Positions 47,062 to 59,834 of a DNA stretch of 64,000 nucleotides are shown here, piece after piece. This DNA comes from Bryum argenteum (lineage: Eukaryota > Streptophyta > Bryopsida > Bryales > Bryaceae): assembly GCA_037043015.1 (NCBI GenBank), contig CM073324.1, forward strand, positions 16,086,597 to 16,150,596. Reading direction: 5' to 3'. The notes below the pieces were generated by a model. The model was not told where the DNA came from. It did no database searches and saw only the letters and a list, made by a program, of their open reading frames with translations. A program made the position numbers and the translations under genes. Numbering within the stretch: the first letter of the stretch is position 1; each line of letters begins with the position of its first letter.

Positions 47062-47481
47062 TTATGGCGGCATTGAACAAGTTTGCGATGTGTCGTCTCC
47101 AAGGCAAGAAGTGGTCGTAGGAGGCGCTATCTTATCAGAAGCAAGAAACCATTTCAAATAGAAGCAACGCTTCTGGAACGGAAGGCAGGCACATAGCTCT
47201 GTACCGACCGAGACTCCTAGAAAGGAGCCCAAGCATGATCGAGGTGAACCTGGAAAAGCTGATGAACAAGTATTCATGAGAGGGGCCTTGCTTGTAACAC
47301 ACATCGACTAGTTGGATTGCTACTTGTTCAAAGCTATTGAACAGATTAGAGAAGAAGAGAGCAAGCGCAACGGCGGCGATGTTCTCCATGTGAGTGTGCA
47401 CCTTCGAGCATTCCATGGGGTTTCAGGTAATTACTTTGATTTATATGTGGTCGATCTTATTAGTATGCAGTTTCACACAGG

Positions 47482-47634
47482 GTTGTCTTATCAGACAAAA
47501 TTCCTATTCATTTGTCAGTCACAATTTTAGATGAGGTGTACATCTAAGACATTTTCAATGTATCAAATGTACATCTCATCTAAATTTTGTCTGACAAGTG
47601 ACAAATGAATAGGAATTTTGTCTAATAAGACAAC
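47482..47634. mobile_element. Foldback MITE, 153 bp
   Basis: Starts GTTGTCTTATCAGACAAAAT and ends with the near complement. The arms (about 70 bases each) pair along almost all their length, including CCTATTCATTTGTCA, TAGATGAG and TGTACAT. Similar text TTTCACACAGG and TTTCACAGG lies near the two ends but is not directly abutting, so the target duplication is unclear. Confidence 0.78.
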
Positions 47635-50098
47635 ATTGGTTTCACAGGCTGTTTTGGAACTAGACATTTCATTCCAGTGATTATGTTCATGCACGAGCTA
47701 GGTGCTCATCTTTTGATGTAGTTACGTATTTATGCATCCAATGAACTTGTGACTGTTTGGGATCTTGAAATAATCCTTCAGAAAACAAGCAACTCAAACT
47801 TGCTCGCAATGTGAGAAGAGGTTCAATGAATCTTAAGTGGAAGCGAAGCTCTAATGAGAAAATTGAAGTATATGGCCTCCTGACAAAACTTCTTGAATGT
47901 CTTTGCATTTTGGAACATTAGCTAGTTGATTGATGTGAAGCCCAAGCATTATTAACTTGAGCAGAAGTCCTAATAATACAATCTATTGCTATGGAGGGAG
48001 ATAGATCTTGTTTTGAAGTATATTCTAAAACAAACTTTGAGTGGGGAGGAAAGAATGTTACTATGGGAATTCAGGTTTTATTTGATGTCCGAGAAGCGTG
48101 CTCTTAGCAAGTTCCTTATGAGTGATGCTTAGGTCAGTTTTAGATCTAAACAGAGAGTGAGTAGAAGGTGGATACTAATGAGTTATCAACCATTTTGATG
48201 CTACAAATAATCGAGATTGTACATTGCAAGTGTTTGCGAGTTTTTTGTTTCTATTAAAAAGCAAAGCATGCTATGGATTTGATGAGACCATGGGCTCCTA
48301 TACATATTGTAGATGCTTTAGAGCTTCTTACCGGTATTTCTGATAGCGAAGAGATACACTACTCCTCCAAGAAGTGCATTTCAAGATATTCTTTCTCTTC
48401 TTCATAATTTGTGGCATGGGGGCCATTTATTGATGATGAGTGCTTGTTTTCATGTTGAAAAATATGCCGTGACGGTGCTTGAGGGAGCTGAAGATGAAGA
48501 ATTCCAATGCTACTTACTTTAGCTTGTGCAAGCCCTTCGCTATAAATGTTATGGCAAACAAATGGCACATGTAAATAAGATATACAACTTGTGACGATAT
48601 ATGACACGTTACAAATGCTTATGACGTAGCAACAACAGAGAACTCAAGGCAAATCCGCAACAAATACGACTAAATTAACATATGATCAACAACAAAACCC
48701 TGTTGGAAAATGTTCAAATCAACACGACCGGATCAACAACCATAATCAACACACTCTTGTTAAATTTCTCTTGAAGTGGTCACAAAGAGTTTCTAGTATT
48801 GAACCCTTAGGGTCTATGTATATAAACCAATCTAAAATGTTTGATGAAAACATTGATAAATGTAGTTTAAAGTTGGAAGCTATTAAAAGTGTACTATACC
48901 TTCTGTTTAGATGCCTCTAATGTGTGGTTTCTTGATGTTATGTGGTTTCCAAACTTTTACCTTACCTTTATCTTACAATGTTAGCACATCAAACTTCTTC
49001 TCAACACATGAAAACCAGTTGACTTTTAGTTAGAAGAGAGGAGGATTGATAGCGATATAAGTTGCAACAAATTTTAAAAAGGGGTCAAATATGAATGATC
49101 CTTTCTAAATTTTTGTGTCACAAATTACCAAAAATGAGTTCTTGTAATTTTAGGACTTGTAAATCTTGATCTTAGAAATATTTCATGAAATCAAGCCATA
49201 AAATCTTAGAGTTAACTTAGATTCACTTGTTGTGATTCACTTTGATATGCTAATTATTCATTTGATTATAAAATTTAAATATAAAAAATGGGTGAAAATA
49301 GGCTTTTCAAAGACCAATGTTGATTTTGAAAATTTACAAAAATATAAGGAATAATCATAATGTCCTCATGGCCTATATTTTTGTAAAATGCCAATAGTGA
49401 TAATGCACAAAATTGTTGTATTGGAATGGCATGAAGTAAAGTAGACAATCCTAAAACCAACCATGCTAAGTTTCAAAATGTTCACTCTATGTTTTGGTCT
49501 ACTTACTACTCTTGAAATTAAAAATGCACCTCATATGCACATAAGTAGAATGAGTGATTTTGGGCAATCTTTTTCATATAACATTCGAAACTCATATATA
49601 TATTTTGTATAAATAACTCAAATATATTACAAAATTATGAAGATTTTCAATTTTCACCAATTTAGAAACAAAATTTGGGTTTCTTAGATTCATACTGTAA
49701 TCCATTGAACATTTTGAGCTCAAGTAATCCATGACACATTCTTTACCAATATTATAAGGAAAGGCACAGCACTTACAATTCACTAATCACAAATAAGTAT
49801 AGATTTCATCATGTTCCTTGTCATGCTTTCACACATTTGCAACACAATGTTTTATTTTTTGTTGGTTAAAAATCACATTCTTGTCTTGGGGGCGGTTTCA
49901 AGCTAGATTAGTCTACGCCACTCCAACTTCTAAACACTACTATCAAAATTACCCTATTAAAATTAGTACGTATGAGAACTGTGTTCTGAACAATACAATA
50001 CTATGAACCTTGTTTAATAAGGCATGATTGAGTTTCAGATATTTCTTATAGATGTGGAGATGCTCCCATATTTCCATCTAGGCATTGAGAAGAGTAAC
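47635..50098. other. Gene-free AT-rich stretch
   Basis: No recognisable protein or RNA gene. Positions near 50000 are probably the 3' flank of the expansin gene. Confidence 0.45.
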
Positions 50099-51611
50099 TT
50101 AGAAGTTGGGTCCTTCAAAAGTTTGACCAAAACTCCAACCGGAAGGTGCGACATTGTTTGCAAGAAGAGTTGCACCATTGGAAGTTGTGATGAGAAAGGA
50201 GAGCGCTTGGCCTGTCATGTCACTCATGTCCGCCCAGTTTTGGCCCCAATTGCGCTGCATGGGCCGCCATGCTCCATTGGAGCCTTTGATTTTTACAGCA
50301 ATCACGTCCCCATCGCCGGCGACATTATAAATGAGCACCAAATTGAAAAATGCATGTCCTTGGACTGTGAACTTCACACCTCCTTTCCTCACGCAACTCA
50401 CCCTGCATCCAAGTATCCACAAAATATGTATACTTTAATTAAAGCAAGTTCCATCCAACATTTGACTTTCTTTTTTTTCGTAATTATTTGCAAGTATCAT
50501 AATACAATGCTCCTATTTTGTAAATGTAGTAAACAAAATCATGGTAGAATTCCTTTACAAAAGAAAACAACACTCATCTTCAAGTGGTTACTTGCAACAT
50601 CTCACAAGTTCAAAATGTTAATTACAAATTTATACATAGCAACCACAATGTTCATTTAGAACAAATTTATGCTCTCCTATGGAGAAGAAACAGAGCAAAA
50701 AACTACAACAATTCACTACGTTTAAAGTATTACTCACAATCTGATACATAGTAACTACATGACAAACATATACAATCCTTTGTGAACGCAACCAACAACC
50801 ACTTTTCAACTTAAATCTGTAACAAAGCACAGGTTCAAGAGTCACCCATATCACATTCTTACTTAGACATTCTACATACATTCGACTATCTCAACAGCCC
50901 AGTGAGAGTTGACGGATTAGAGTCCAAGCCTCGAATTCTCACTGGAGTTTAAGCAGAGATTTGAAGATCGAAAGCAATGAACACTCAAGAAGTGGGATGT
51001 ACAATCGGTGCATAGAAGTTCATTCATAAACGAGGATGTGAAAGGAAGCAGATGTTTCGATTTATGCACCTTTTGTACTGGAGCGGGAACCAGCCGTCGC
51101 GAGTTTGAGCGATGGATGCGAAGGCAGGCTGCGCGAGGTCGAAGTGTTGCTTGGGGGAGTCGCACCAGCCGCCGTTGCTACCCTGCGGGCACAAGTTGGT
51201 GGCGGTGACGATGAGCGACGGGTTTCCCGGGTAGCACGCCGGCGAGTCCACGCACTTGAGCTCGAAACACGCGCCGCACGACACGCCCGCGTTGAACAGC
51301 GGCGCACTCAACGCCGTCGTCATCGTCCCGTACCCCAGACTGAACACATTCGCGTACCCGCATGCCCCATCTGCAAAACCATCCATCACAGTTTTAATTC
51401 CGGCTCTCTCGATCGACAGCTGATCTATTGTCGCGACTGGAGGCTATGGTGATCGATCCTACTCACCGTTCGTGCCCCTGGCGTCTGCTCCGCCGTAGAA
51501 CGTGGCGTGCGCCACTCCAGACTGCGCCTCAGCAAGGCTCAGATCGTGAGCTAGCATCACTCCAATCACCGCCAGAATGCTCCATTTCACCTCCAACATT
51601 CTCATCCACAT
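50099..51611 (-). CDS. EXPA: Alpha-expansin (EXPA)
   Basis: Three exons on the minus strand: 51611-51467, 51370-51070 and 50402-50099, totalling 750 bases and 249 residues, standard for alpha-expansins. The signal peptide (to about residue 27) is followed by [26 protein letters not shown] and [10 protein letters not shown] of the six-stranded double-psi barrel, with the HFD motif at residues 124-126. The C-terminal domain (about 150-249, carbohydrate-binding family 63 type) contains [22 protein letters not shown] and GWSFGQTF. Expansins loosen cell walls at acid pH by disrupting contacts between cellulose and xyloglucan without hydrolysis. The first exon could also start at the in-frame ATGs two or four codons later. 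The second intron (about 670 bp) is the longer one. All key residues look intact. Confidence 0.96.
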
Positions 51612-53557
51612 CCCCGACCTGCGACACAACATTGAACAAGACTGCTGTCGGTACCGATGACTCCTCAGACCGCAAATTCTATCTTCACAGAAGAAAAGAG
51701 TGCTCACTGTAAACTGCAGGATACTGGAGCTTAGAAGGAATCGAATTAGGCTCTTGAATTCGCAATCCTGCCACCTTGCAGTGAGTTCTTGCAGGATACT
51801 AGCAACACACGGTACCCGTGCGACAAGTTAAAAGATAGACTTAAAAGAACTGAAGAAGTGATGTAACGTACTTGCTTTGATGAGCCATGAAGGCAGCTTT
51901 CTGACTCGATCGCTTCAAAGCGCTGGATGGGACACAATGTGCATCGAGGAGATCGATCAACCCACATGTGCAGCTGATGGATATGGAAAACAGAAGAGAT
52001 TGACTGGCATATATGCGGAGGAAGGTGTTCGGATTCGTAATCCGGAGTTAGCAAGCGTTAGATGCGGCCGAATTAGCGCTTGTTTGAAGTTCCTGACTGA
52101 CTGATGGTACGTGCGTGCGCTGTCTGACTTGAGAGTACTGTCTGCCTACACGCCCCCCTTTCTTCCCAACCACGCTGCAGGCGAATGGAATAATAATTTG
52201 GAATAAGTCACATGGAGGCCGGTGAGTTATGGCCCATCGCCATTCGACCTTGTGCCCCACCGCCTTGCTCCCTCCATCATTGCCGCTAACTTACCAATCT
52301 CCTGCAGTTCCGCACATGCAGTACCGAGAGTAACATCAGTAAATCAACCCGCATTTACGTCACCTGCATATCTACTGTTCAATCCGATAGCTCACTTTTG
52401 AGCTCTCTGTCTCTGAAATCATGGCGCCTGTCGATCATGCGCTTCCTCAGTATTCTTTTCCTCAGTCACATCGAATTTTTTATGGATTCGTCTCGAAGTT
52501 CTATGGGATGATCTGAGTCCATTACGGTTCGACTCTTTTGTTGCAGATTTAGTAAATTTAGAGGGATGTATGGATATTTGGTTCAGTTGTTTCTTACTGA
52601 AAGCGTGTGTATAGCGACCAGTTACTGCAAACAGAAGAATTGCTTCCAAGGGCCCTCAACCCAGAACGAGGGTCACCATATGCCTGGCATAGATTTCACC
52701 TTCCCTGTTGGCTAAAACTCAACTCCCTCCTGTACTTATCCTTTGCCCTAAGAAAACGTTTTCCGTTTGGCCTGTCAAACGCTCCCTTATGCTTCTTACG
52801 TCATCGTCATTGATTTATAAAAGCTTTTTTCTAACTCACCGTTCCAATATGCTTGTTGCACGAATCAATGATCCTCAAACGTATTCAGAACATAGCACAC
52901 TAAAAATTCGTTAACCATGGCCTCCAATGGGTGGCCGCGCTCTAAGTTTCTTACTTTTCATCAGCTCTCAGTAAGCATCTTAGGGTACACAACTCCAGCC
53001 TCAGCAGCGGTTTATTCTTTTCCCTGCATTGTTTTCTTCCTGTTGTATCTAACGATTCTTTACCGGAAAGGGGTGCCAGGTTACCAACCAGCATGTGGAA
53101 CTTTTTGCCTTTTGGGGAGAGCCATAAATGAGAGTGGCAAGGTAGTGCTTGACGGACATGGAGAGATGACAGAGCCTCATCCTCATGGTCGATGGAGCAG
53201 TCAGTCAGAGTAAGCAAATGGACAGGACGGAGAAAAGCTGATGCACAGAACATGCATTGCGAGTACTAGCTAGCTAACTGTTGTGCGATTATATTTTTAC
53301 AAGTTAGGTTGAAGAGCCAAGTACCTATGCTTATAAAGTGCAATTCTGAAGACAATTGTAGCCACATGTATTCAAAAGTTGCAAGTCACCATGTAGTTGA
53401 CAAGAGAATTAAGCCTCTACTCAAAAGTTGCACTTCAACACCGAATTTGTGAAGCTCTTCAACCACATCTAAATTGTTTTGTTGAAATGATGTTTCAAAG
53501 TAATATGAATAATGAATTTGTTCTGATTTGTATGCTTGTAAACATGTGACTTGAAAA
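51612..53557. other. Gene-free stretch upstream of the expansin gene
   Basis: Should include the expansin promoter. Short frames (for example 52917-53213, +) show no domain. Nothing else is recognisable. Confidence 0.45.
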
Positions 53558-54712
53558 TCACGCAATGATGATTGAAAGCCGCTTGAAAACTAAAACCATA
53601 CTATCATGAAAAAGTTTTTGCATGTATCGGGGGGAACCAATGAATGTTGCAGGTAAGACAATACGACGCCCAATGCGTGCTCTATCGTCTCTCTGCAAAG
53701 CATCCACAACCCCCTGATAGCATTCTGCACGAAGTTCGGTTTGATGTTGTCTAATAAAAAGCAAATTTTCATGTTCTACTCGTAAATACTGATCCACCAC
53801 GTATTGTTGGAATAATCTACTAGCCCTATGTAATACATTAGGTTCTGGCCGCTTTTGAAGCAAATAATGGACATATGACTTTAAAGTCACTCCAGTATCA
53901 GCTTTAAAAGCCGGTGACCACCCACATCGCCCATCGGGAAACAACAAAGGATAGGATAACGCATCGTAAGCTGGGTGAATTTCTTTTATTCGTAATAAAT
54001 TTCCACCACGTTGGTGGAGAATAATGTCCCTACCAAAATTCATGTGTTGTTCGTCAAGAACAATAGCAGCAACTTCTGGAGCTACTTGGCGATTATATCG
54101 GCGAGGATGTTCACCAGAAGGAACCTCACCGGAGATACGAAGTCCTATGTTTTGTCCCCCTTGAAGAACATCACGCGAAGACTTAAAACCACGAACCAAC
54201 GTATTTATAGATTCTAACACTTCGTGAATATTGTCAACAATATCACGATGAAGATCATCAAAAATCTCCAAACTGCGATTTGTTTATAAATTATCATCCA
54301 AGAAATAAATTTGTGCAAATCTAGCACCTTGGTCTAAATCGGGTTGTAAATTTCCAATGTGATGGCATAACTCTCCGTTTACACGAAAAGTATATACCCC
54401 TCTACCTCCAACTTGGCTAGACTGAAACTTACTTCTCATACTCGTAAATGCAAAAGCTTGGTTATACTTTCGAATAGATTTAATAAAATCTCAAGATTTA
54501 GGTGTTGTGCCCATATAAAGCTCATTAAGCATTGGATGGACAATGGGGTGATTAACATATTCATTGGCAATTTTGCCATTGTAACAACAAATAGTATTTT
54601 TTTCTTTTTTAAAACGAAACGCTAAACATTTTGGACATTGGACGCACATTAATCCAACATTATCAACATTGACATCTACAAAATTATCAATAGTAGACAA
54701 AGCACGAACCAT
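53558..54712 (-). mobile_element. Helitron replication-protein remnant (N-terminal part)
   Basis: One reading frame on the minus strand, interrupted by in-frame stop codons near 54491 and 54286, keeps the Helitron-like N-terminal domain. It has a zinc-finger start (CVQCPKC then ICCYNGK), TPKS, AFAFTSMRSK, YTFRVNGELCHHIG and ARFAQIYFLD. The second part has HPAYDALSYPLLFP, GYSP-like GWSPAF, DQYLRVEHENLLFIR and the typical LPATFIGSPRYMQ. It stops at about 53558, before the HUH nuclease and helicase domains, which are absent from the window. So it is a truncated, non-autonomous relic of a rolling-circle DNA transposon. Only two visible stops suggest moderate age. Confidence 0.88.
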
Positions 54713-55377
54713 TTTCGAAAAAGTGGAATTTATGATAAGATAATAAAGATCCTATAGTAAATTCTAGATTTAGTATAGGATTAAAAAAATCCTATCTTAA
54801 ATCTTAAATTCCACAAAACCAATACTAATTCAAATACCAAAACCGTTTCAAAATTCATAAAAGGCTCTTGATAGTACCTCAAATAGCTTTGCTCCAAAAA
54901 AGTTGCTCCACTCCAAAAAAGTTTACTCCACTCCAAAAGGTTTACTTTCAATGCACTACACTTCAAAGAAAAAAAGGAAATTAGGTTTTAAAATTTTTGC
55001 ATCCTAACATAGAATTTCAGTTTCAAACTTTTATGTTTGAAATTATTTAAAATTTATTTAAAATTTAGATTACCAAGTTTCGAATCAAAACTTATAAATT
55101 TATTTAACCTATTTCATCAAAACCCCCACTTTCCTCTAAAAAAAATAAAAAAGATCATGAAAATTTAAAATTATTAAAAAATATTAAAAAGTAAAAAATA
55201 AAAAGATTTAAATATTAAACAATTTAAAAATTACTTTAAAAAATTTAAAAATTACTTTAAAAATTAAAAATTGTCAAAAATTAAAAGTTTCTACATTATG
55301 CACTATACAAAACTGTGCCCAGCAATAAATGTATTATTATTAATATATTATATATTTAAAAATTTTAAAAAAATAAA

Positions 55378-55379
<2 letters not shown>
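54713..55379. other. Very AT-rich stretch
   Basis: Extreme A/T content with repeated AATTTAAAAATTAC text near 55220-55270 and CACTCCAAAA repeats near 54900-54940. It may be the upstream part of the Helitron copy. No gene. Confidence 0.5.
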
Positions 55380-55417
<38 letters not shown>

Positions 55418-55450
55418 GATTTGCAAAGAGCTGTGCCCAGAAAAACCCAT

Positions 55451-55506
<56 letters not shown>
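55380..55506. repeat. Inverted homopolymers: T36, 37-base loop, A54
   Basis: A run of 36 T (55380-55415) is followed by 37 mixed bases and a run of 54 A (55453-55506). The two runs are complementary and could form a hairpin of 36 base pairs. Homopolymers of this length are prone to assembly and sequencing error, so the exact lengths are doubtful. Confidence 0.85.
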
Positions 55507-55510
<4 letters not shown>

Positions 55511-55639
55511 TTCACTGCGCACGCTGTTTCAGCCCTGCGCGAGACAGCAGCTGCTGTCCTTCATATTTTTTGTGTTTTTTTAAAAATTTGTTTTTGGGTG
55601 TGTGTAATCTTCAACCAAATCACCACATCTTCAATCTAA

Positions 55640-56190
55640 GTTGAATCTTCAATGTTTTAAAACTCAAATTAATGACATTAATCACCAAAGTACTTAACAA
55701 TCTTTCAAACTTGAAAATTTAAAGTTTGCAATCTCAAAGTTTGCAATCTTACCTCAAAGCTTGCAACTTCAATCTCCACAACTTGCACAACTTCAATCTC
55801 CACAACTCCAACTCACAACTTCAACTCACAACTTCACAACTTCAATTTCAACTCACAACTTCACAATTCATAATTCACAACTTGCAATTCACAAAATTTT
55901 TTGAATCACTTTGAACATCACTTTGAACATCACTTTGAACATCAAGTTTGTACTTGCAACACACAAATTGGGCTTTGGGTTTCACAAATTGCCACACAAA
56001 AGCTCAAATTTCACAATCAACTTCAACGTTCAAATTTCAGTAAAAAATGCTACAGTCAAACGCTGAAAAGTAAAAGTAAAAGTAAAAGAGTAAAAGTAAA
56101 AAGTAAAATAGAAATAAAAAGTAGAAGTAAAAAAGTAAAAAGTAAAAAGAGTAAAAAGTAACAAGTAAAAAGTAAAAAAAGTAAAAGTAC
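55640..56190. repeat. Strand-biased low-complexity tract
   Basis: Positions 55700-55890 are built of CACAACTTCAA-type phrases, 55900-55945 of three tandem ATCACTTTGAAC units, and 56065-56190 of AAAGT/AAAAGT units. The + strand is almost free of G in the first part. It ends at CCGCTACAGCTACAGCGG (56190-56207), an imperfect palindrome. Confidence 0.8.
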
Positions 56191-56207
56191 CGCTACAGCT
56201 ACAGCGG

Positions 56208-57200
56208 ACAGAGCTTGTGATTTTAGTAGTATGATGATAAGTGTTGGTGTATCTTTGGAAAGATGCGCATCGCCGCAGCTACCAAGTGATCAGTCGATCC
56301 CGGGCGGAGAGTAGCTGAAGGTGCGGTGTGGTGAGGGTCTGGTACCCGTCCGTCCGTCTGTGTGTCAGAATTCATTCCGCCATGATTATCGCTTCTGTTC
56401 CCTCAACCGGTCGGCTCTTGTAGTCACTGTTGAATTCTTAGGTGCACTAGACTCACGTTGACATGCCACCAACCGACTGCTCAAGAGCCACGCACATTTT
56501 TGCACAGGGCAATCCTCAGTAGGAGAGGATCCTCAGCTTTTTGTGGAGGGTATATGGCTCTATTCGTTAAATCGATCCTTTTTCAAGTCTCATTTTAGTT
56601 TGATATTGTTGCAAGCTGAGGAGGAGTAAAGGCAAAACACAACAAAAATATTGTGTGCACAAAGTAGCATTATAAGTCCCAAGAACCTCATGAATGTTAT
56701 GTTGATTTAACGAATATGGTCGTGTAGTGTTTAACATGAACCAATGATGAGAATATCATATGTAAGGTGGATGAGAAAGCTGTATTTTTGGATTACTGAG
56801 TGTATTTCCTATGATTTCCTATGAGACAAGAATGAAGTGAAATTATCATTCGCCAAATTGACAAGCAAGGATTCCAACGCTCGTGGTTAACAATTGATAG
56901 AAGCAGCATTCATGAATATTTGTACTTGTTGAACTTCAAAACCCTTGGGACTTAGCAAGTGCAACATAGCAATTTAATAAGTATTGTCCTTCATATATAA
57001 AAAGTGTTGCATCAATCTGCAAAACCACGAGTTTACTTAGTTGTTTTTGCATGTGAAGTTATCAACGCTTTAGGTGCATCTATGTATTTTTTTCTTGGAG
57101 GCTCCCTTGTATTGTAGAATTGGATCGTAAATGGCTAGTATCACCTTTTGCCTCACAAACTCCACAAATTCTCATACAAGTATAGATACAATTATTCATT
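56208..57200. other. Unassigned stretch
   Basis: Balanced composition to about 56560, then AT-rich. No protein family or RNA gene is recognisable. Confidence 0.4.
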
Positions 57201-57343
57201 ATGTGGTTTAAGTATGCGAAACGAGTAAACCCGAAGTGGCACAAAGGACCCAAGCTTGGGTAAACCCGATGTGGCACAAAGGACCCTAACTTAAGTCCTT
57301 TATGCCACTTCACGTCTACTCACTCCCTTTACTCAAACCACAT
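57201..57343. mobile_element. Foldback MITE, 143 bp
   Basis: Arms starting ATGTGGTTTAAGTATGCG and ending ACTCAAACCACAT pair over about 50 bases, including GAAGTGGCACAAAGGAC against GTCCTTTATGCCACTTC. A TA sits at the boundary on both sides. The left half also contains a direct repeat of AACCCGAAGTGGCACAAAGG. Non-coding; family unassigned. Confidence 0.7.
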
Positions 57344-58287
57344 ATGCACTAGTGTATGATGTGACTATAATGACATAAGAATGCTTATATGACTATTAGA
57401 AATGCTCATAGTTCTAGTATCATCAAACTCTACTATTTGAATTTTGTAGTATAATGTTGCCCAATACTTGTATTATAATTTCAAAACACGTCCAAAGAAA
57501 TATAGGTGAGATATGCATCACAATAAAAGTCGGGATAACAAAGTGACAGTATTGGCTCTAAATTTGACATAATAATATCAATCTAATAACAAGTCTGAAA
57601 CTTCGGCATCAAGTACCATTGCTAACCAAGTACCATTGCTAACGGGTACATCCTCACTTGGCATAAGAACCACTATTAGAAAATTTACCAACAGTAAACC
57701 CCAACACACATGAACAAAATTCATTGTTTTAGTCTTTATTAATAGCACTTCTAGTAATGCTAAGTGAGAACAAACCTGCTTTAAAATCCTTACATAAATC
57801 CTTACAGCAATGAAAATTTCATAAAAAATCAAAGAATTTGGTAAATGGGTGCCAAACTTGCACCTAAAACTTACAATTCCAAACAAGAACATTGTCACGT
57901 TGAATATTGCTCCTATATTTTGAGGGTATGAATGCCAAACCTATTTGTTGAATGGCGATCAAAAGCCATCTAGTTTCAAGAAGAATGTCACCACTTTGCC
58001 TACAATCTACTTTACTGTACAGTATAAGGTAGGAATGTAAACCTTAATTACACAATTGCAGACCCGTCCTTACCGGCGTTGCAGAGTATTCTCACCTCTC
58101 ATCTGCAAAATTGGCAAAATCATAACCATGAATCTAAAACCTGGAATGATCGTGAAAGTATTGCAATTATCGTACAGGGACAGAGTAACCTTTGAAATTC
58201 GAGAAACTATTGATCACGGGATTTGATGATATTGAGAAGGCCTGAATGTTGGGTTTTGGGTTTAGGGTTTAGGGTAAGGAGTAGTAG
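57344..58287. other. Unassigned stretch
   Basis: A frame at 57578-57898 (-) includes a hydrophobic run but shows no family and has AT-rich composition, so I do not call it. Telomere-like TTTAGGG repeats (two units near 58259-58274) lie just past the stop codon of the membrane-protein gene. Confidence 0.4.
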
Positions 58288-59834
58288 TCATCCTGCCAGG
58301 CCGTTCCCTTCTTCATCCTCGGAGGAAATGGGAGGCAGGATGGGAATGGCTTCCAGAAGCTCCACGCCCCGTTCATGGTGGCCATAGTAATATTCACCAG
58401 CTTCGATGATCACCGCAGCTTTCTTTTGCAGAGCGAACGCTGTAGCTCCCAAAAGGATAACGAGGCCCCAGCATGCAACTTCGTAACACCAAAACAACGT
58501 CACAGCACACGACGTTCCCAATCCCAAAGTGAAGAGACCGAAAACCACCGAAAGAATCATGAACGTTGTCATGAATATTAAGTTGAGCGTTGAAAGACAC
58601 CGCACGCTACCTGCATGGACCCACACAACTTCAACGTGAACCCTGTCTCTAAGAAATCACCGCCGACTGGATTGTCAATGCTAGCATGTGAGATGCACAC
58701 ACCTCGCTTTGATGCACAGCAGTCGTATTCTACGACCTTCAAGCAGCTATGCCTCTCTGGAGCAACGTAAATCACTGAGATTCCTGCGAAGACATGCAAC
58801 AGATGTGGATTAGACAATCACAGATCACTAAAAGAATGACCACGATGAGTCAAAATGTTAGAATTCGGCACTTCGATCGATCCACAAGCTCCAATCTGCT
58901 GGTACCCATGCATGAATGTCTCAATTGGATCCAACAATTTTGTAGTAAACTATCGGTAGGTAATGAAAGTTACCACCTCACTAGTTGCAACGGATTTAGG
59001 AACAATGCAAATTCATCAATAAGAATGATGAAAGACTAAGGGAGCTGAACAGATAAGGGTTTACAGCATACTAAAGAGAGAGTCATCAAGAGTGTGCATC
59101 ATTCGATCTCAACATCGTATCAAGTCACCGGACGTTGAACAAGATTCGATCAGAGTCTGATCGTAAGCCAATTCTCAGTTCATTGCAGCATCCAAGGTTA
59201 CCCACAATGGCAAAAATCGCCTGTAACCTATTTGTGTACGTGAGCTGGAAATCAAATGAACGAGTGCAGGATATTCTAGATTGTCATCAGTAGGTGTATC
59301 AGTAATCGGTTTCCTAGCGACACACCCATCGTTAAATAAAATTCGAAGCGATGCGGAACCCTACTGTGAAGCGAGAAATAGATAAATTTGAAGTGGTGCC
59401 CATTCAGATCAGTGATCTCCGTCGTGTTCTCTGATTCCTTGTGCATTGATGATTCGAATTGTTTCTAAAACCCTAATTCTTTACTAGATGGGCAGAGGAG
59501 TACCGGCAAAGAGGTAGATGGCGGAGAAGACGAAGACGACGGAGGACGGAAGGAAAACGACGAGCCAGAAGGCATCGACAGCGTCTTCTTCAATATTGCC
59601 AGCACTGCTAGCGACGAGATTGTACGACGGCAGACGCCGAGGCTGGCAGAATGGAAACGCATCGCCACTGACGGCGAAGACGACGTCCACCATGAGCATG
59701 AGGGCCACCACCACGGCAGTCCACACCACTAGCACCGCCACCATGCACAGCGGCTTCAGTAGCCTCGCCCACGCCAGCTCCATCGCCCGCAGACCCTCGT
59801 AGTCTTCGCGCGACATCACTAACGCCTCGTCCAT
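58288..59834 (-). CDS. Uncharacterised plant protein with four predicted membrane helices
   Basis: Three exons on the minus strand: 59834-59504, 58783-58703 and 58610-58288, totalling 735 bases and 244 residues. Hydrophobic helices are predicted near residues 29-57, 87-111, 146-172 and 175-198. The loop after helix 2 is cysteine-bearing (SCLKVVEYDCCASKR) and the tail is acidic (SSEDEEGN). I do not recognise the family. The short second intron (92 bp, donor GTGTGC) was chosen because it joins the two clearly hydrophobic frames in phase; reading through exon 2 instead would end soon after. The gene is divergent from the MIA40-like gene, with about 500 bp between start codons. Function unknown; a small integral membrane protein is the only safe statement. 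Confidence 0.75.

Noticed and set aside
50024-50659. 211-codon frame on the plus strand
   Set aside because: It overlaps expansin exon 3 in antisense; no family is recognisable.
57578-57898. 106-codon minus-strand frame with a signal-peptide-like run, considered as a small secreted protein
   Set aside because: AT-rich DNA, no family match, a local direct repeat explains part of the sequence.
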